A DNA stretch of 64,000 nucleotides from SIG452 sp045638525 (GCA_045638525.1 JAZUBQ010000004.1:67787-131786), one strand, 5' to 3'; positions 8,954-18,829 are shown, counted from the first letter of the stretch. A program made the numbers and translations. The notes: generated from the letters alone by a model not told the origin.

Positions 8954-10254
8954 AGGATAACCTCACTTTCTGTTTCCCGATTGGCTTCTGAAATATATCC
9001 AAACATTTTGGTTTCTGTCTTACGTACCTTATCATCAAATCCGTGTCCGATCATAAGCACCGCAATTACGGTGGTCAAAAGCGGATAGTTCATAGTATTA
9101 TCGGTAGAGGATACAATCACAAGATAGATGCTAAGTACAAATGCAAGAATCGCACTGTCAATTTTTCCTTTTTTCCCAAAATAGCAGACTCTCACCAACG
9201 TCATAGAAATCAGCCATAAAAGATAGCCCCAAAATCCAAGGTCGATAAAATACTGCAAAAAGTCGTTATGCACCGCATTCACGCCAACACTCATACTGGT
9301 GTTTAACTGATAGGTTAAAAAACCAATTCCGTGCCCTAAAAAACGGGGAGAAAATTCATAAAATTTATCAACAGCACCATAAATAATAACACGACCGCTG
9401 GTGTCAATGCCCGCTTCCTCCAATAAAGTAAATACATCAAGCTTGATAATGCCTACATAGCCAACCAAAAGCAATACCAAAACCACAGTAAAAAAGATGG
9501 TAAGACTTGTTGCAGTATCTTTTTTGTATTTTGCAACAAACTTTAAAAGCCATCCGAATCCCAATGCAATCACAATAGCGATAATCGCAATTCGCTTAAA
9601 AGCAGCTGCAAAACAAAAGGAAGTTAAAGCGAACAAAATCCAAAACACAATATTTTTCTTTGGGCAAAAGAGCATATAAATCAGATATGCCCCCAAACAA
9701 AAAGCAAGTTCGTGAATCTCTGCCTGAACAATAACATCCCCTGTGGTTGCCGCAAAGGTCAGAATCAATGTAACAAACTCAGAAAAGAAAGCACCAATCC
9801 CATTTTCTAAAATAATGGTGGCAATCATCAGAAGATTGGCAATTAAAATTGCGATTAAATTATACCAGATACCTTTTTCTCCAAAGACATACAAGAAAGC
9901 AACTGCCGCGAGCGTAAAAGACAACATATTGGTATATACAAATGCCCCTGACAAACCTCTTGCAATTACCGCGGTATCAGCCTGTCCCACAAACCAGATA
10001 AACAAGGATACCACAAGGGTCACAAGCAGCGGTGCACAGTATACCAGAGTTGATGTGATAGAGGCTGCGCCTCTTGCAATATTGGGTCGATATAAAAACG
10101 CAGAAAATGCCGAAACGAATAAAACAAGAGCAAAAGCGTGACGAAAGCTCATAAATATTCCCATCTGGATGACTTCAGTCAGAAAATAGTAGAAAAGTAC
10201 CGCCACTGCCATAAAATAAATTTTGCCGACAGTTTGCGTCAATTTATTTTCCAT
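8950..10254 (-). CDS. O-antigen ligase / Wzy-type polysaccharide polymerase
   Basis: 434 residues with about 11-12 hydrophobic helices. A larger extracytoplasmic loop in the second half contains FLGHGIGFLTY and VNAVHNDFLQYFIDLGFWGY, the GxG and H-N-x-x-L pattern of the O-antigen ligase/Wzy domain. In a Wzx/Wzy system it joins flipped repeat units outside the membrane. It is next to the two Wzz-like genes, its usual partners. No other polymerase candidate is in the operon. Confidence 0.85.
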   Translation of the reverse strand: MENKLTQTVGKIYFMAVAVLFYYFLTEVIQMGIFMSFRHAFALVLFVSAFSAFLYRPNIARGAASITSTLVYCAPLLVTLVVSLFIWFVGQADTAVIARGLSGAFVYTNMLSFTLAAVAFLYVFGEKGIWYNLIAILIANLLMIATIILENGIGAFFSEFVTLILTFAATTGDVIVQAEIHELAFCLGAYLIYMLFCPKKNIVFWILFALTSFCFAAAFKRIAIIAIVIALGFGWLLKFVAKYKKDTATSLTIFFTVVLVLLLVGYVGIIKLDVFTLLEEAGIDTSGRVIIYGAVDKFYEFSPRFLGHGIGFLTYQLNTSMSVGVNAVHNDFLQYFIDLGFWGYLLWLISMTLVRVCYFGKKGKIDSAILAFVLSIYLVIVSSTDNTMNYPLLTTVIAVLMIGHGFDDKVRKTETKMFGYISEANRETESEVIL

Positions 10255-10280
10255 CCGGCTTTTGCCCTCCTTTCTTCATC

Positions 10281-12161
10281 TTATTCGGTTACAACTTTTT
10301 TATGAAGCGGTTCAGACACATAGTCTTTTTTACTTTTAATCGCTTCTGACAGCAATTTTCTTGCAGTCTGATTTTCTTTGAAGGTTTCTGCAATACCCAC
10401 TTTATAGTCAATACGGATATCTTTATAGTCTTCTCTGTCGTCCAGTCTTAAACCAAACAAATGCATAATATCTTCCACGGTAATATAGTCGGTATCTTTT
10501 GCTAACACAACAAAACTGCCGTTTCCGTTATAAACAAACTCTGCACTTGTTTTGCCAAAAGTTTCTTTCAGATAGGAAGTGAATAACTTAATGATATCAT
10601 CACCCACCTGACGGCTATATTCTGCATTGATGGTTGCAAGATTTGCAATATCCACCATACAATATACCGTACCGTCATCCAAGAGTTTTTTGTCAAGAGT
10701 TTTTAAATACTTATCAAAGTATGCACGGTTCCCAAGTTCTGTTAAATGATCGGTATAGAAAATGTAATTGATAATATCGCCCAGTCTTCCCAAAACAATG
10801 GCACCGCCACAGCACAGAATAATCAGGAAGAAAAATGCAATCAAAGTATAAAGTGTTACATTTACACTGGGTTTTACCGATGCAGAAGACAACACCGAAA
10901 TGTAGCTTGCACCGAGATATTCGTTATATTCATCGTTGGTTTTCATGGTCAGGTTGTATAATTCTCCCAAATCAGCAACCAAAGATTTCACTTCTTCATC
11001 AATTTCGGCTTGAATGTTTGCATAATTTTCATTATGCAACTGGGTACAAGTCTGATTGGAGGAACTACATTCCGAATTACCGCAAGCTCCGGTACAGCTC
11101 TGGAAGGTGTCAATTACATATTGACAATAAGCAGAATCAATCACCGAATGTTCTTTTGCTTCGTTGTGATCTCTCCAACCGTAAATCAATTCATCATAGG
11201 TTACGGTCTGATCGCCGGGAGTATAGGAATCTGCCAAATTACGGTCATGTACATTATCCAAAATGTATTCATAGGTAATGTTGGTGTTTCCGGATTCTCT
11301 CATTTTTTCAACATAGGTATTCACAACAGCAACCGTATCTTTGATGATACTTTCTTCTTTGGTATTTAAAATGTTGTTGTTGTCAATTCTGGTTTTGTAG
11401 TCGGAGATAAGAATCGTTTTGTTTTTTGTTACCTGATATTTATAAATTTTGGAAAACAGCGAAGAAAGTTTTACCTGTCTTACATAATTAAATTCATCTG
11501 CCAAATCGCTGAAAGATACTCCGGTCTGCGTTGCTCTGTAATAGGGATTTTGGGACATACGCTGATAGAGCGTGGTCAGGGTTTCGTCAATTCCCGTATC
11601 AATCAATTCCACCATTTCAATATAGTCGTAATTTTCGCTTTCTATATTTTCTATGATGTTTTTTGCAGGTGCAACATTTACATATTTCTGGCTGTATTCT
11701 GCAAAATACACATCCAAAGTTTCGTCTAAAATAGTTCTTGCGAACTCAGTTCCTTCGTTATTGGTTGCTGTAAATGATACAATATAGGTGCTGGGTTCGT
11801 AAATATACTCTTCGCCTTCTTCCAGCTTTGCCTCTTTTTGTGCCAGTTTATCCTCATCGGGAAGCGGGATGATGGACAATCTTGAAATCAAGCTATCCAC
11901 CGAATAGGTGCCAACAAGTCCCATTCTGTTAACCACTTTGGACATAACCGCAGAGGATTTAATTTCGTTCACATCCAGCTTATCGCCGGTAGGAGTCATT
12001 CCCATTTCTGCCTGAGGGTCATTGTAGTGAATTACTTCCGATGCAACAAATGTATTGGAATTTTTTAATTTAAAATTGATTCCATAGGTAGCTGCAACAC
12101 AAAAAATTACAATGATTGGCAAAATCTTTTTTAAATATCTCATAATCTGAAAATTCTTCAT
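10281..12161 (-). CDS. Wzz-like polysaccharide co-polymerase fused to a degenerate GGDEF domain
   Basis: 626 residues. TM1 is at about 13-30. A long extracytoplasmic helical region (31-433) is followed by TM2 (434-458) and a cytoplasmic GGDEF-fold domain (466-610). The first part resembles chain-length determinant (Wzz) proteins in layout. The GGDEF domain is clear from DHLTELGNRAYFDKYL (471-486), but the signature is GNGSF (546-550) and the metal-site Asp pattern is altered, so cyclase activity is unlikely. It may bind a nucleotide and tune chain length. The extracytoplasmic loop has four close Cys residues (356, 360, 365, 372). No BY-kinase domain is attached. ATG follows CAGGAGGGTAAAA. Confidence 0.78.
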   Translation of the reverse strand: MKNFQIMRYLKKILPIIVIFCVAATYGINFKLKNSNTFVASEVIHYNDPQAEMGMTPTGDKLDVNEIKSSAVMSKVVNRMGLVGTYSVDSLISRLSIIPLPDEDKLAQKEAKLEEGEEYIYEPSTYIVSFTATNNEGTEFARTILDETLDVYFAEYSQKYVNVAPAKNIIENIESENYDYIEMVELIDTGIDETLTTLYQRMSQNPYYRATQTGVSFSDLADEFNYVRQVKLSSLFSKIYKYQVTKNKTILISDYKTRIDNNNILNTKEESIIKDTVAVVNTYVEKMRESGNTNITYEYILDNVHDRNLADSYTPGDQTVTYDELIYGWRDHNEAKEHSVIDSAYCQYVIDTFQSCTGACGNSECSSSNQTCTQLHNENYANIQAEIDEEVKSLVADLGELYNLTMKTNDEYNEYLGASYISVLSSASVKPSVNVTLYTLIAFFFLIILCCGGAIVLGRLGDIINYIFYTDHLTELGNRAYFDKYLKTLDKKLLDDGTVYCMVDIANLATINAEYSRQVGDDIIKLFTSYLKETFGKTSAEFVYNGNGSFVVLAKDTDYITVEDIMHLFGLRLDDREDYKDIRIDYKVGIAETFKENQTARKLLSEAIKSKKDYVSEPLHKKVVTE

Positions 12162-12188
12162 TTTTACCCTCCTGTATTATTTTTGTGC

Positions 12189-13547
12189 TTAAACCTTAGG
12201 AAATTTTTTGGAAACTGCGAATAACATCGCAGCAATATAAGCAAGCATTGCAATCGCCAAAATCATCTTTAACTGACTGAACAAAGAAACACCTGAAATG
12301 CTTACCGCAATACATTGATTCATTCTGTAATCGGAGTATTCTCTGCCTGCACTGATTGCTTCTATTGTGAAATTATCAATGCTTTGATCGATGGACTCAA
12401 TGAGTGCATTTGCCTCGGAAATTGAAATTTCATCCATTGTTGCAGCTTGCATTTTTTCAATTACCAGATTGTTATCCATAATTTCTTTCTGATTGCCCGC
12501 AACATAGTCACTGAATGTGGTTGCCATCACAGAAAGTTCGTCGATCCCAACCTTGGTTCTTCCCATATAGTATTTGCCGCTCTGATCCCAGGTGGGAACC
12601 AGCACAACTCGGGTCATTTCTTCTGCATACATATCAATGGCCTGATTGCAAAGACTAAAGGAAATATCATTTTTTTGCTTATCAAAATCGGTATTCTTAT
12701 TTTGATAAGAGAGTCTGTCAATATATTCATCCTTGTTTTTTGCAACACCGTGTTGCAACACCAAAGATTTCAGATTCTGCTCAATTTGTGTTTCCTGGAA
12801 CTGCTGAACCTTTCCTGCAATCGAAAGGAACGTCGTGTCGTTTTTCGTCACAAAACTGGGACCTTTGTCTGCCATTCCATACAGATAATTTAACACAGAT
12901 GTGGTTTCTTTGTTGAAATAGCTTACAATATCCATATATTCCATTTTGGAAAAATCCGGTTTATCTTCACTGCTTGTCAAACTGAAATTATCTGTATATC
13001 TTTCAATGTAATATTCTTTGTAGGCACTGGTAATCAGCGCAATCACATTTTCAGCATCCAGATGGTCGGTATACTTGGAAGCCTGATATCCCACCACAAA
13101 TTCAGTGGAAATATGATAATTGGATTTGTCGTTGACATCCCCTTGCACATACGGATACACATATAAACAGTTTTTTAACTGTTTTACGGTTACATTTTCA
13201 AATGCACCCTTTTCAATGGCCTTTGCCACTACTTCATCACAAATAATTTCTGCCATATTGTATCGGGTTCCGTTGGAATTTTGTGCTTGTGATGCCTCGG
13301 AATAATTCAGTGCCACAACCGCAGTAACCGAGTGTTTTGACTTCACATGATTAAATATTCCGAACAAAATAGTAATCACAAATACAAAAGCAAGCACCCT
13401 GATGCCAAACAGACGTACACTTTTAAATATCTTAAAAAATTCACTTTTCGTAACATTTTTTGAACGAAAATAAATGGTTACAACCGCTACCAACAGAACA
13501 ATTCCTGCAATGGCAACCGGTATTTTCTGCAAAAGTGAGGAAATCAT
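12189..13547 (-). CDS. Wzz-like polysaccharide co-polymerase
   Basis: 452 residues. Hydrophobic helices are at about 10-27, 45-66 and 425-447, with a long, mostly helical extracytoplasmic segment between the last two. This is the arrangement of chain-length determinant proteins, with an extra N-terminal helix. Sequence similarity to classical Wzz is weak, so the call rests on layout and on position beside the polymerase and the GGDEF-fused paralogue. The two proteins could form a mixed complex. GAAAGGAGTG precedes the ATG. Confidence 0.6.
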   Translation of the reverse strand: MISSLLQKIPVAIAGIVLLVAVVTIYFRSKNVTKSEFFKIFKSVRLFGIRVLAFVFVITILFGIFNHVKSKHSVTAVVALNYSEASQAQNSNGTRYNMAEIICDEVVAKAIEKGAFENVTVKQLKNCLYVYPYVQGDVNDKSNYHISTEFVVGYQASKYTDHLDAENVIALITSAYKEYYIERYTDNFSLTSSEDKPDFSKMEYMDIVSYFNKETTSVLNYLYGMADKGPSFVTKNDTTFLSIAGKVQQFQETQIEQNLKSLVLQHGVAKNKDEYIDRLSYQNKNTDFDKQKNDISFSLCNQAIDMYAEEMTRVVLVPTWDQSGKYYMGRTKVGIDELSVMATTFSDYVAGNQKEIMDNNLVIEKMQAATMDEISISEANALIESIDQSIDNFTIEAISAGREYSDYRMNQCIAVSISGVSLFSQLKMILAIAMLAYIAAMLFAVSKKFPKV

Positions 13548-13570
13548 GGGTCACACACTCCTTTCCACCA

Positions 13571-14542
13571 TTAAAATTTATTGATATCAACAATCACAAG
13601 TTCCGGCTGATTGTTGATTCTTAAAATATTCTTGTTTTCCAGTCCGCTACTTACAATCAAAGGTCTTCCCTCTACTTCAAATCTGCCGTAGGCATAATAT
13701 CCGCTTCTCTCGGGTAAGATTCCTGCGCCATGCGTATAAAGGGGACCAATCATCGGAATTCTCACCACACCACCGTGCGTGTGTCCGGCAAGTACCAGGT
13801 CACCCCAGGTTTCCGGATGAAATTCTGTAAACAGCAACGGCTCGTGAATTGCCATCAGCTTCAGATTGTTTTCATTGGTATATAAATATTCTTCAAAACC
13901 TTTGCCCGCATAAGACCAAAAAGCAGACGGATTGGAGGTGAGTACTCCGAAAATGTCTACCGGAGTTGTCCCGATTGTTACCGTTTCAAAGCTGTTTTTT
14001 AAAACTTTCACGCCCGAAGCTTCTAACTGTTCGGTCAGTTCATCGGTAATTTCCAACAGTTTTTTTGGATCACGATTGGAATTGTCAAATCCGAATTTTT
14101 CATCCAATGCTTCCTGATTGAACAGAACATCATAATAGCGTTCCACTTCATTGTTTCCGTAAATATAGTAAGAAGGTGCAACCTCTGTCAAGGTACGACA
14201 CAAACTAACCACACGATCGGTATTTTTGGAATGAGTATCAATAATGTCACCGGTATAAAGAATAATGTCCGGCTTTAACTTTTTCACTCTGTCCACCAAT
14301 TTTTGATTGTCTTTTCCATAAGAACAATTATGCAAATCAGAAATCTGAACAATTCGTATTTTATTGTTCACTTTCAAACTGCTGACACTGTAAAAGGTTT
14401 CGGTAAAATTACGGTTTCCGACATAATTACAGCCAATGATGGCAATCGACAATGCAATTCCAACAAAAATCAGACTGATTAAAAAAAGTTTTAACACTCT
14501 GATGTTTTTCATAGATTTTTCAGTAAGTGTATACCCTTTCAT
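13571..14542 (-). CDS. Membrane-anchored metallophosphoesterase (YkuE-like)
   Basis: 323 residues. The N-terminal anchor helix (about 14-35) is followed by a calcineurin-type phosphoesterase domain with all metal motifs: ISDLHNCSYG (about 67), YTGDIIDTH (about 95), YGNNEVE (about 127), AIHEP, and AGHTHGG (about 254). The catalytic domain should face outside the membrane. Its natural substrate is unknown. In the polysaccharide operon it might act on lipid or sugar phosphates such as undecaprenyl pyrophosphate, but this is inference from context only. Confidence 0.82.
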   Translation of the reverse strand: MKGYTLTEKSMKNIRVLKLFLISLIFVGIALSIAIIGCNYVGNRNFTETFYSVSSLKVNNKIRIVQISDLHNCSYGKDNQKLVDRVKKLKPDIILYTGDIIDTHSKNTDRVVSLCRTLTEVAPSYYIYGNNEVERYYDVLFNQEALDEKFGFDNSNRDPKKLLEITDELTEQLEASGVKVLKNSFETVTIGTTPVDIFGVLTSNPSAFWSYAGKGFEEYLYTNENNLKLMAIHEPLLFTEFHPETWGDLVLAGHTHGGVVRIPMIGPLYTHGAGILPERSGYYAYGRFEVEGRPLIVSSGLENKNILRINNQPELVIVDINKF

Positions 14543-14561
14543 ATGATGAGTTACCTTTCGT

Positions 14562-15692
14562 TTACTTTTTCAATACTTTTTGATACAAATTGTATGTGGC
14601 AGTTGCAACATCATTCCAGTTGTATTTTCCTAAAATAAATTCCTGCGCACCGCTTTTGAATTCTGCAACCATGGCAGGATTATCGCACATCGTTTGCAGT
14701 TTTCTTGCCAAATCTTCCACATTGCTTTTCTGGAAATGCACTGCTTTTTCTTCCGTTACCAAGGTGTTTTCGGGAATGTCGGAGCATAACACCGCATTAC
14801 CGTAAGCAAAAGCTTCCAACAAACTTAAAGACATGCCTTCAATATCAGACGGAAGCGTAACCAGATAAGCGTTACTGTAAATTTCAGTAAGAACATTACC
14901 GGAAATAAAGCCGGTGAAAATAATATTGGGATTTCCCGCTGCTTTTTCCTTTAACAGGGTAACATAATCATCGGTATCGCTGGTGTCTCCTGCAATCACC
15001 AATTTTTTGTCTGTTTTGATGCTGTTGTAGGCATCAATTAAATAATGCACACCCTTTTCAGCAGTCAGTCTTGACACAATGCAAATATATTCGTCTTTTT
15101 TAAGTCCGTATAATTTTGTGATTTCTTCTGCCGCTTTTGTGGATGGCTTTTCAATTCCGTTATGAATGAGTACGGTGTCCCGATTGTAGGTTTCTTTAAA
15201 ATACTGTGCCGCACTTTCACTTAACACAATGATTTGGTCGGCACATTTAACCATCACCCGCTCACCGAACTTGATATATTTGGAAGCAAAACCGCTTCCC
15301 CACTTTTCTCTCTGCCAATCCAGCCCGTGTACCGTTGCCACGCAGCGTTTCCCAAACATCTTGGGAATCCACATAGCAGCACAAGGCCCTTCGGCATGAA
15401 AATGAATCACATCATAGTTTCCGAAAGCTGCACAAATTGCCGCCGTAAAAGATGCAACCATGGCAGACAAACCTCGTTTGTTAATGGTCCACGCTTTTTT
15501 CAGGGTTACACCCCGATATTGATTGTTCTTGACGGTACCCACATATTCATTTTCCACATGGTCGGAGGAACGGTTGTAGCAAGTAACCCCAATTCCTTTT
15601 TCAACCAGCAACGGGCACAAAGAAGTCAACACGTTTTCAATTCCTCCACGTCTGGAAGGAATCACTTTATGACCAATCATTGCAACTTTCAT
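14562..15692 (-). CDS. Family 4 glycosyltransferase with DUF1972-type N-terminus
   Basis: 376 residues, GT-B fold. The N-terminal half (IGHKVIPSRRGGIENVLTSL, later VATVHGLDWQREKWG) is the DUF1972-type domain found in rhamnosyltransferase-like capsule enzymes. The donor domain contains IVSRLTAEKGVHYLIDAY and EGMSLSLLEA. It follows the priming sugar transferase by 24 bases, an order often seen where this enzyme adds the second sugar of the repeat unit. Confidence 0.87.
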   Translation of the reverse strand: MKVAMIGHKVIPSRRGGIENVLTSLCPLLVEKGIGVTCYNRSSDHVENEYVGTVKNNQYRGVTLKKAWTINKRGLSAMVASFTAAICAAFGNYDVIHFHAEGPCAAMWIPKMFGKRCVATVHGLDWQREKWGSGFASKYIKFGERVMVKCADQIIVLSESAAQYFKETYNRDTVLIHNGIEKPSTKAAEEITKLYGLKKDEYICIVSRLTAEKGVHYLIDAYNSIKTDKKLVIAGDTSDTDDYVTLLKEKAAGNPNIIFTGFISGNVLTEIYSNAYLVTLPSDIEGMSLSLLEAFAYGNAVLCSDIPENTLVTEEKAVHFQKSNVEDLARKLQTMCDNPAMVAEFKSGAQEFILGKYNWNDVATATYNLYQKVLKK

Positions 15693-15716
15693 AACGTTAT
15701 CTCCAATCTTACAGAT

Positions 15717-16397
15717 TTATCTTCCGGTTGCGCTAAGCATAACTATAGGAGTTTTCAACATAATCAGCAAATCACCGGGGAATGTTCTGTTTTGTATGTA
15801 GTCCAAATCCATTTCCACCCATTTTTCAAAGGGAATATCATTTCTGTTTTTACTGATTTGCCAAGTACAGGTGATGCCTGGAGTCACGTGTAAACGCAGT
15901 TTCTGATAGTCGGTGTAATATTCCACTTCTCCGGGAAGGGGCGGTCTGGGACCAACCAAGGTCATGTCGCCTTTAAACACATTGAAAAACTGCATCAATT
16001 CATCTAAGGACAGTTTTCTTAAAATTTTGCCCACTCTGGTGATTCGGGGGTCGTTTTTAATTTTGAAAACAGGACCTTCCATTTCGTTCTGGTCTTTCAA
16101 CTGGTCCAGAAGCTTTTCAGCATCAGGACGCATGGTACGGAATTTATACATATAAAATTCTTTCCCGTGACGACCAACTCTTTTTTGCTTGAAAAACGGA
16201 CCGGCACTGGGGTCATCAATGCAAATCACAATCGCAATGATGATCATAAGCGGCAAAAATCCAAGTAAAATCAGGGTTGCAAAAAAGATGTCAAACAAGC
16301 GTTTTTTACGCCAGTATCCCAAATAGGATTTTTCGATTAAAGCTTCTAACTTTACTCTGGTTTTTTCATCAACTTTTTCACGTTCAATGTAGGGCAT
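15717..16397 (-). CDS. Undecaprenyl-phosphate sugar phosphotransferase (priming enzyme)
   Basis: 226 residues. One hydrophobic hairpin (about 37-60, after KKRLFDIFFATLILLG) is followed by the bacterial sugar transferase domain: KQKRVGRHGKEFYMYKFRTM, LSLDELMQFFNVFKGDM and GPRPPLPGEV, ending PGITCTWQISKNR. It moves sugar-1-phosphate to undecaprenyl phosphate and so starts each repeat unit. The four N-terminal transmembrane helices of full-length WbaP types are absent, as in the short PglC/EpsL-type enzymes. RBS AAGAAGGATGAGACA precedes the ATG. Confidence 0.92.
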   Translation of the reverse strand: MPYIEREKVDEKTRVKLEALIEKSYLGYWRKKRLFDIFFATLILLGFLPLMIIIAIVICIDDPSAGPFFKQKRVGRHGKEFYMYKFRTMRPDAEKLLDQLKDQNEMEGPVFKIKNDPRITRVGKILRKLSLDELMQFFNVFKGDMTLVGPRPPLPGEVEYYTDYQKLRLHVTPGITCTWQISKNRNDIPFEKWVEMDLDYIQNRTFPGDLLIMLKTPIVMLSATGR

Positions 16398-16401
16398 TGT
16401 C

Positions 16402-17289
16402 TCATCCTTCTTTCCTTTTATTTATTCCAGATTTCAAATTCATTAAGGCATCGTATTCCATTTTTCTTCTTTTTGAAAAATAGAAAGTCTGAAAACTCTT
16501 TTGTGTGCCTTCCATAAGAGTTTCTCCGGGTTCCATATATCCCGGATGAAATCCGATTTCAATATGTTTCCCTTTTTTTTCTGCCAGTTTACGATATTTG
16601 GGAAGTATTTTCCTGACATTCTCTTCGTTTAATCTGCCTGAAAACACAGCACCCATAAAATACGGTGTGGGTATCCCGAGTTTTTGAAATTCTCTGCGGT
16701 TGATTACAGCAAAGAAATTTAACAACCACTGTTTTAAAAGACCGCTTGGCGGATAGCTGAAATATAAGTCAGGACTTGTAAGATACGGCAAAACAGGTTC
16801 TGTGGGAATCCGAAGATAGTCCACTTGCAAACCTTCATCCAAAATCACTTGCATTAATGTGTGAAACACAAGCGGAATCATATGGGTATGCTGATGGCTG
16901 TCAATAGAAATGGTTCCCTCATCACCCATCTGTTGTTTCCAGAATTGAAGCTGACTTTTGATTTCCCGATACAGCTGTTGTTGCAGTTTTTTTCTTTTAG
17001 ACGACAACGAAAGAAGCAACAAACCGATAAAGGAATAACGAAAACACCCCTTTTCATTCAATAGCAAACCAACATCGTTTTGATTGGAAAGCGGATATCC
17101 TTCCACCAAATTCAAATGCAAAGACAGCTTTACGCCATAGGCAGATAAACGTTCTTTAAAATCTGTGATTTCACCGTTTGGCAAAACGCTTACCTTATTG
17201 ACAACACCTTCTTTTATGCAACGTTCAATGCGGTCGTTACTTTCTTTGGATACGCCATAATCATCAGAACAAAAATAGATCACATTCAT
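16402..17289 (-). CDS. ChbG/HpnK (YdjC) family carbohydrate deacetylase
   Basis: 295 residues. Metal-site motifs are CSDDYGVSKESND (residues 7-19), LSLHLNLVEG and SIDSHQHTHM (about 150). Family members remove N-acetyl groups from amino-sugar oligosaccharides, in the cytoplasm where no signal peptide is present, as here. In this operon it could deacetylate a sugar of the repeat unit, balancing the three acyltransferase genes. GGGGAG nine bases before the ATG lies in the end of the upstream gene. Confidence 0.85.
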   Translation of the reverse strand: MNVIYFCSDDYGVSKESNDRIERCIKEGVVNKVSVLPNGEITDFKERLSAYGVKLSLHLNLVEGYPLSNQNDVGLLLNEKGCFRYSFIGLLLLSLSSKRKKLQQQLYREIKSQLQFWKQQMGDEGTISIDSHQHTHMIPLVFHTLMQVILDEGLQVDYLRIPTEPVLPYLTSPDLYFSYPPSGLLKQWLLNFFAVINRREFQKLGIPTPYFMGAVFSGRLNEENVRKILPKYRKLAEKKGKHIEIGFHPGYMEPGETLMEGTQKSFQTFYFSKRRKMEYDALMNLKSGINKRKEG

Positions 17290-17295
17290 TCCTTT

Positions 17296-18828
17296 TTACT
17301 CCCCGAGTTTTATCACAATCACACCATTCATCACAGCAACCGAATTTTTCTGAGGCCAGAAATCCATAGTTTCGGTATCATTTCTGTCTAAAAAGTGTGA
17401 TTTTTCTTTGCCTGCCAAAAATGTATAGTCTTTTCCGCAATAATCATTTAATGCACTACACAAAACACTTTGACCCACAATTTCATCGTCAGCTCTTAAG
17501 ATATAACCATCGGTTGCCCCCGTCATATCTAAAGACAACTTCACGCTGTAGGCTTCACTTTGAGGCAATGCCCCCAAGACTAAAAGTTTGTCGCACTGTT
17601 CGGCGCCTTCGGTTTGTTCAATTCTGTCTGCAATGCGAATTAAAACGCCGTAAGACTTTTCATATGCCATACCAAGTTTATGATAGGTTATGTTTGCAAT
17701 CAGAATCTGGTTAAAAATAAGAACTGCCATAACCGAAAAAACGCTCCATAATTTTACTCTAGTCAGTTTTTGGTTGGTGAAATCCGATTCTTCATATTGC
17801 AAAATGAAAATCAGATAAAACACCAAAAAGCCCATTTTCATCAGATTATGATAATCAATGCCACTGTTAATGAATGCCAGAACACTTGCTCCAATGGGAA
17901 GAAAAATCACAAAAATGCACAACATTAGAATTTTTACAGCACTTAATTTTTTTCTTATCACATCTGTGATGCAAAAAATCAATGTCAAAATTCCAATCAT
18001 AGAATTTAAAATAACAAATATGCCAATTCCATTGGAAACATCAAAAAAGTAATTTACGAAGGATTCCTTGATGGTGTATAAAGCACCTGCCAGGTCAATT
18101 CCCTGCAGGGAAGCTGCACTGTCAAAACCCTGATAATCCAGCAATGCGGTTCCGGTAAGTTTTAAAAGAATCATCATCACCAGATAGTAAAGTCCCATTC
18201 CGCAAATTCCGGTGGCTAAAAACTGACCGCATTTTATAAACACCTGTTTCAAAGGCATCTCCCGATATAAAATGCCAACAATCAAAAACAATAACAAAAG
18301 CGTAATGGTAACTGTTATGTATGCCTGATAGATGCCGGATGATAAGGCAATCAAGATGGCAGAACCAACACAACACGGCTTGTCTTTGGCAAGTAACACT
18401 GCTGCAAGTGCAGAAAATAAAAACGCCAGCGCATAGCCGTCGGCTACATAATTGTACATTAACACGGAAGTTACGGTAGGAAATGTTGCAACCAAAGCTC
18501 CCACAAGAGCTGCTGTCATCTTTTTTTCCACCTGGAACAGTTTGATGATACATACTGCACCGAGGGCGTGCAATAAAATCGCCAAAAGTCCCGCAACCCA
18601 CGGCAAATCGTAAAAAGAACTTATGGCACACACCACAGAAAGGAACCATCGTCCCATTGCCATCATATTCTGCGGGTCATGACGAAATACCAACGAATCC
18701 CAGTTGGGAAGCCAGTTTGCCAGTTTATAAAAATGTGTCACCAATCCGAATATCAATGCAGAAAAAAAGCAAATTTTGTATTGAGGCAACAGTTTATTTT
18801 TCAGTTTATATAATATTTCTTCCGGCAT
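17296..18828 (-). CDS. GtrII-like glucosyltransferase-domain membrane protein
   Basis: 510 residues from the ATG at 18828, chosen because GGAGTGGTAAT precedes it. A longer frame extends to 19101 but overlaps the GT32 gene and is not protein-like. About ten transmembrane helices follow LWFxH-type loop residues NWDSLVFRHDPQNM, typical of Glucos_trans_II proteins. In GtrABC systems this protein takes a sugar from undecaprenyl phosphate on the outer face and adds it to the growing polymer. GtrB and GtrA partners are in the same operon. The C-terminal part (about 380-510) is a soluble extracytoplasmic domain. Confidence 0.8.
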   Translation of the reverse strand: MPEEILYKLKNKLLPQYKICFFSALIFGLVTHFYKLANWLPNWDSLVFRHDPQNMMAMGRWFLSVVCAISSFYDLPWVAGLLAILLHALGAVCIIKLFQVEKKMTAALVGALVATFPTVTSVLMYNYVADGYALAFLFSALAAVLLAKDKPCCVGSAILIALSSGIYQAYITVTITLLLLFLIVGILYREMPLKQVFIKCGQFLATGICGMGLYYLVMMILLKLTGTALLDYQGFDSAASLQGIDLAGALYTIKESFVNYFFDVSNGIGIFVILNSMIGILTLIFCITDVIRKKLSAVKILMLCIFVIFLPIGASVLAFINSGIDYHNLMKMGFLVFYLIFILQYEESDFTNQKLTRVKLWSVFSVMAVLIFNQILIANITYHKLGMAYEKSYGVLIRIADRIEQTEGAEQCDKLLVLGALPQSEAYSVKLSLDMTGATDGYILRADDEIVGQSVLCSALNDYCGKDYTFLAGKEKSHFLDRNDTETMDFWPQKNSVAVMNGVIVIKLGE

Positions 18829-18829
18829 A

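Noticed and set aside
15234..15893. 219-codon plus-strand open frame, and similar long ones at 7905-8471 and 4271-4792
   Set aside because: Each lies opposite well-supported glycan genes, lacks a ribosome binding site, and shows no family features. They are antisense shadows.
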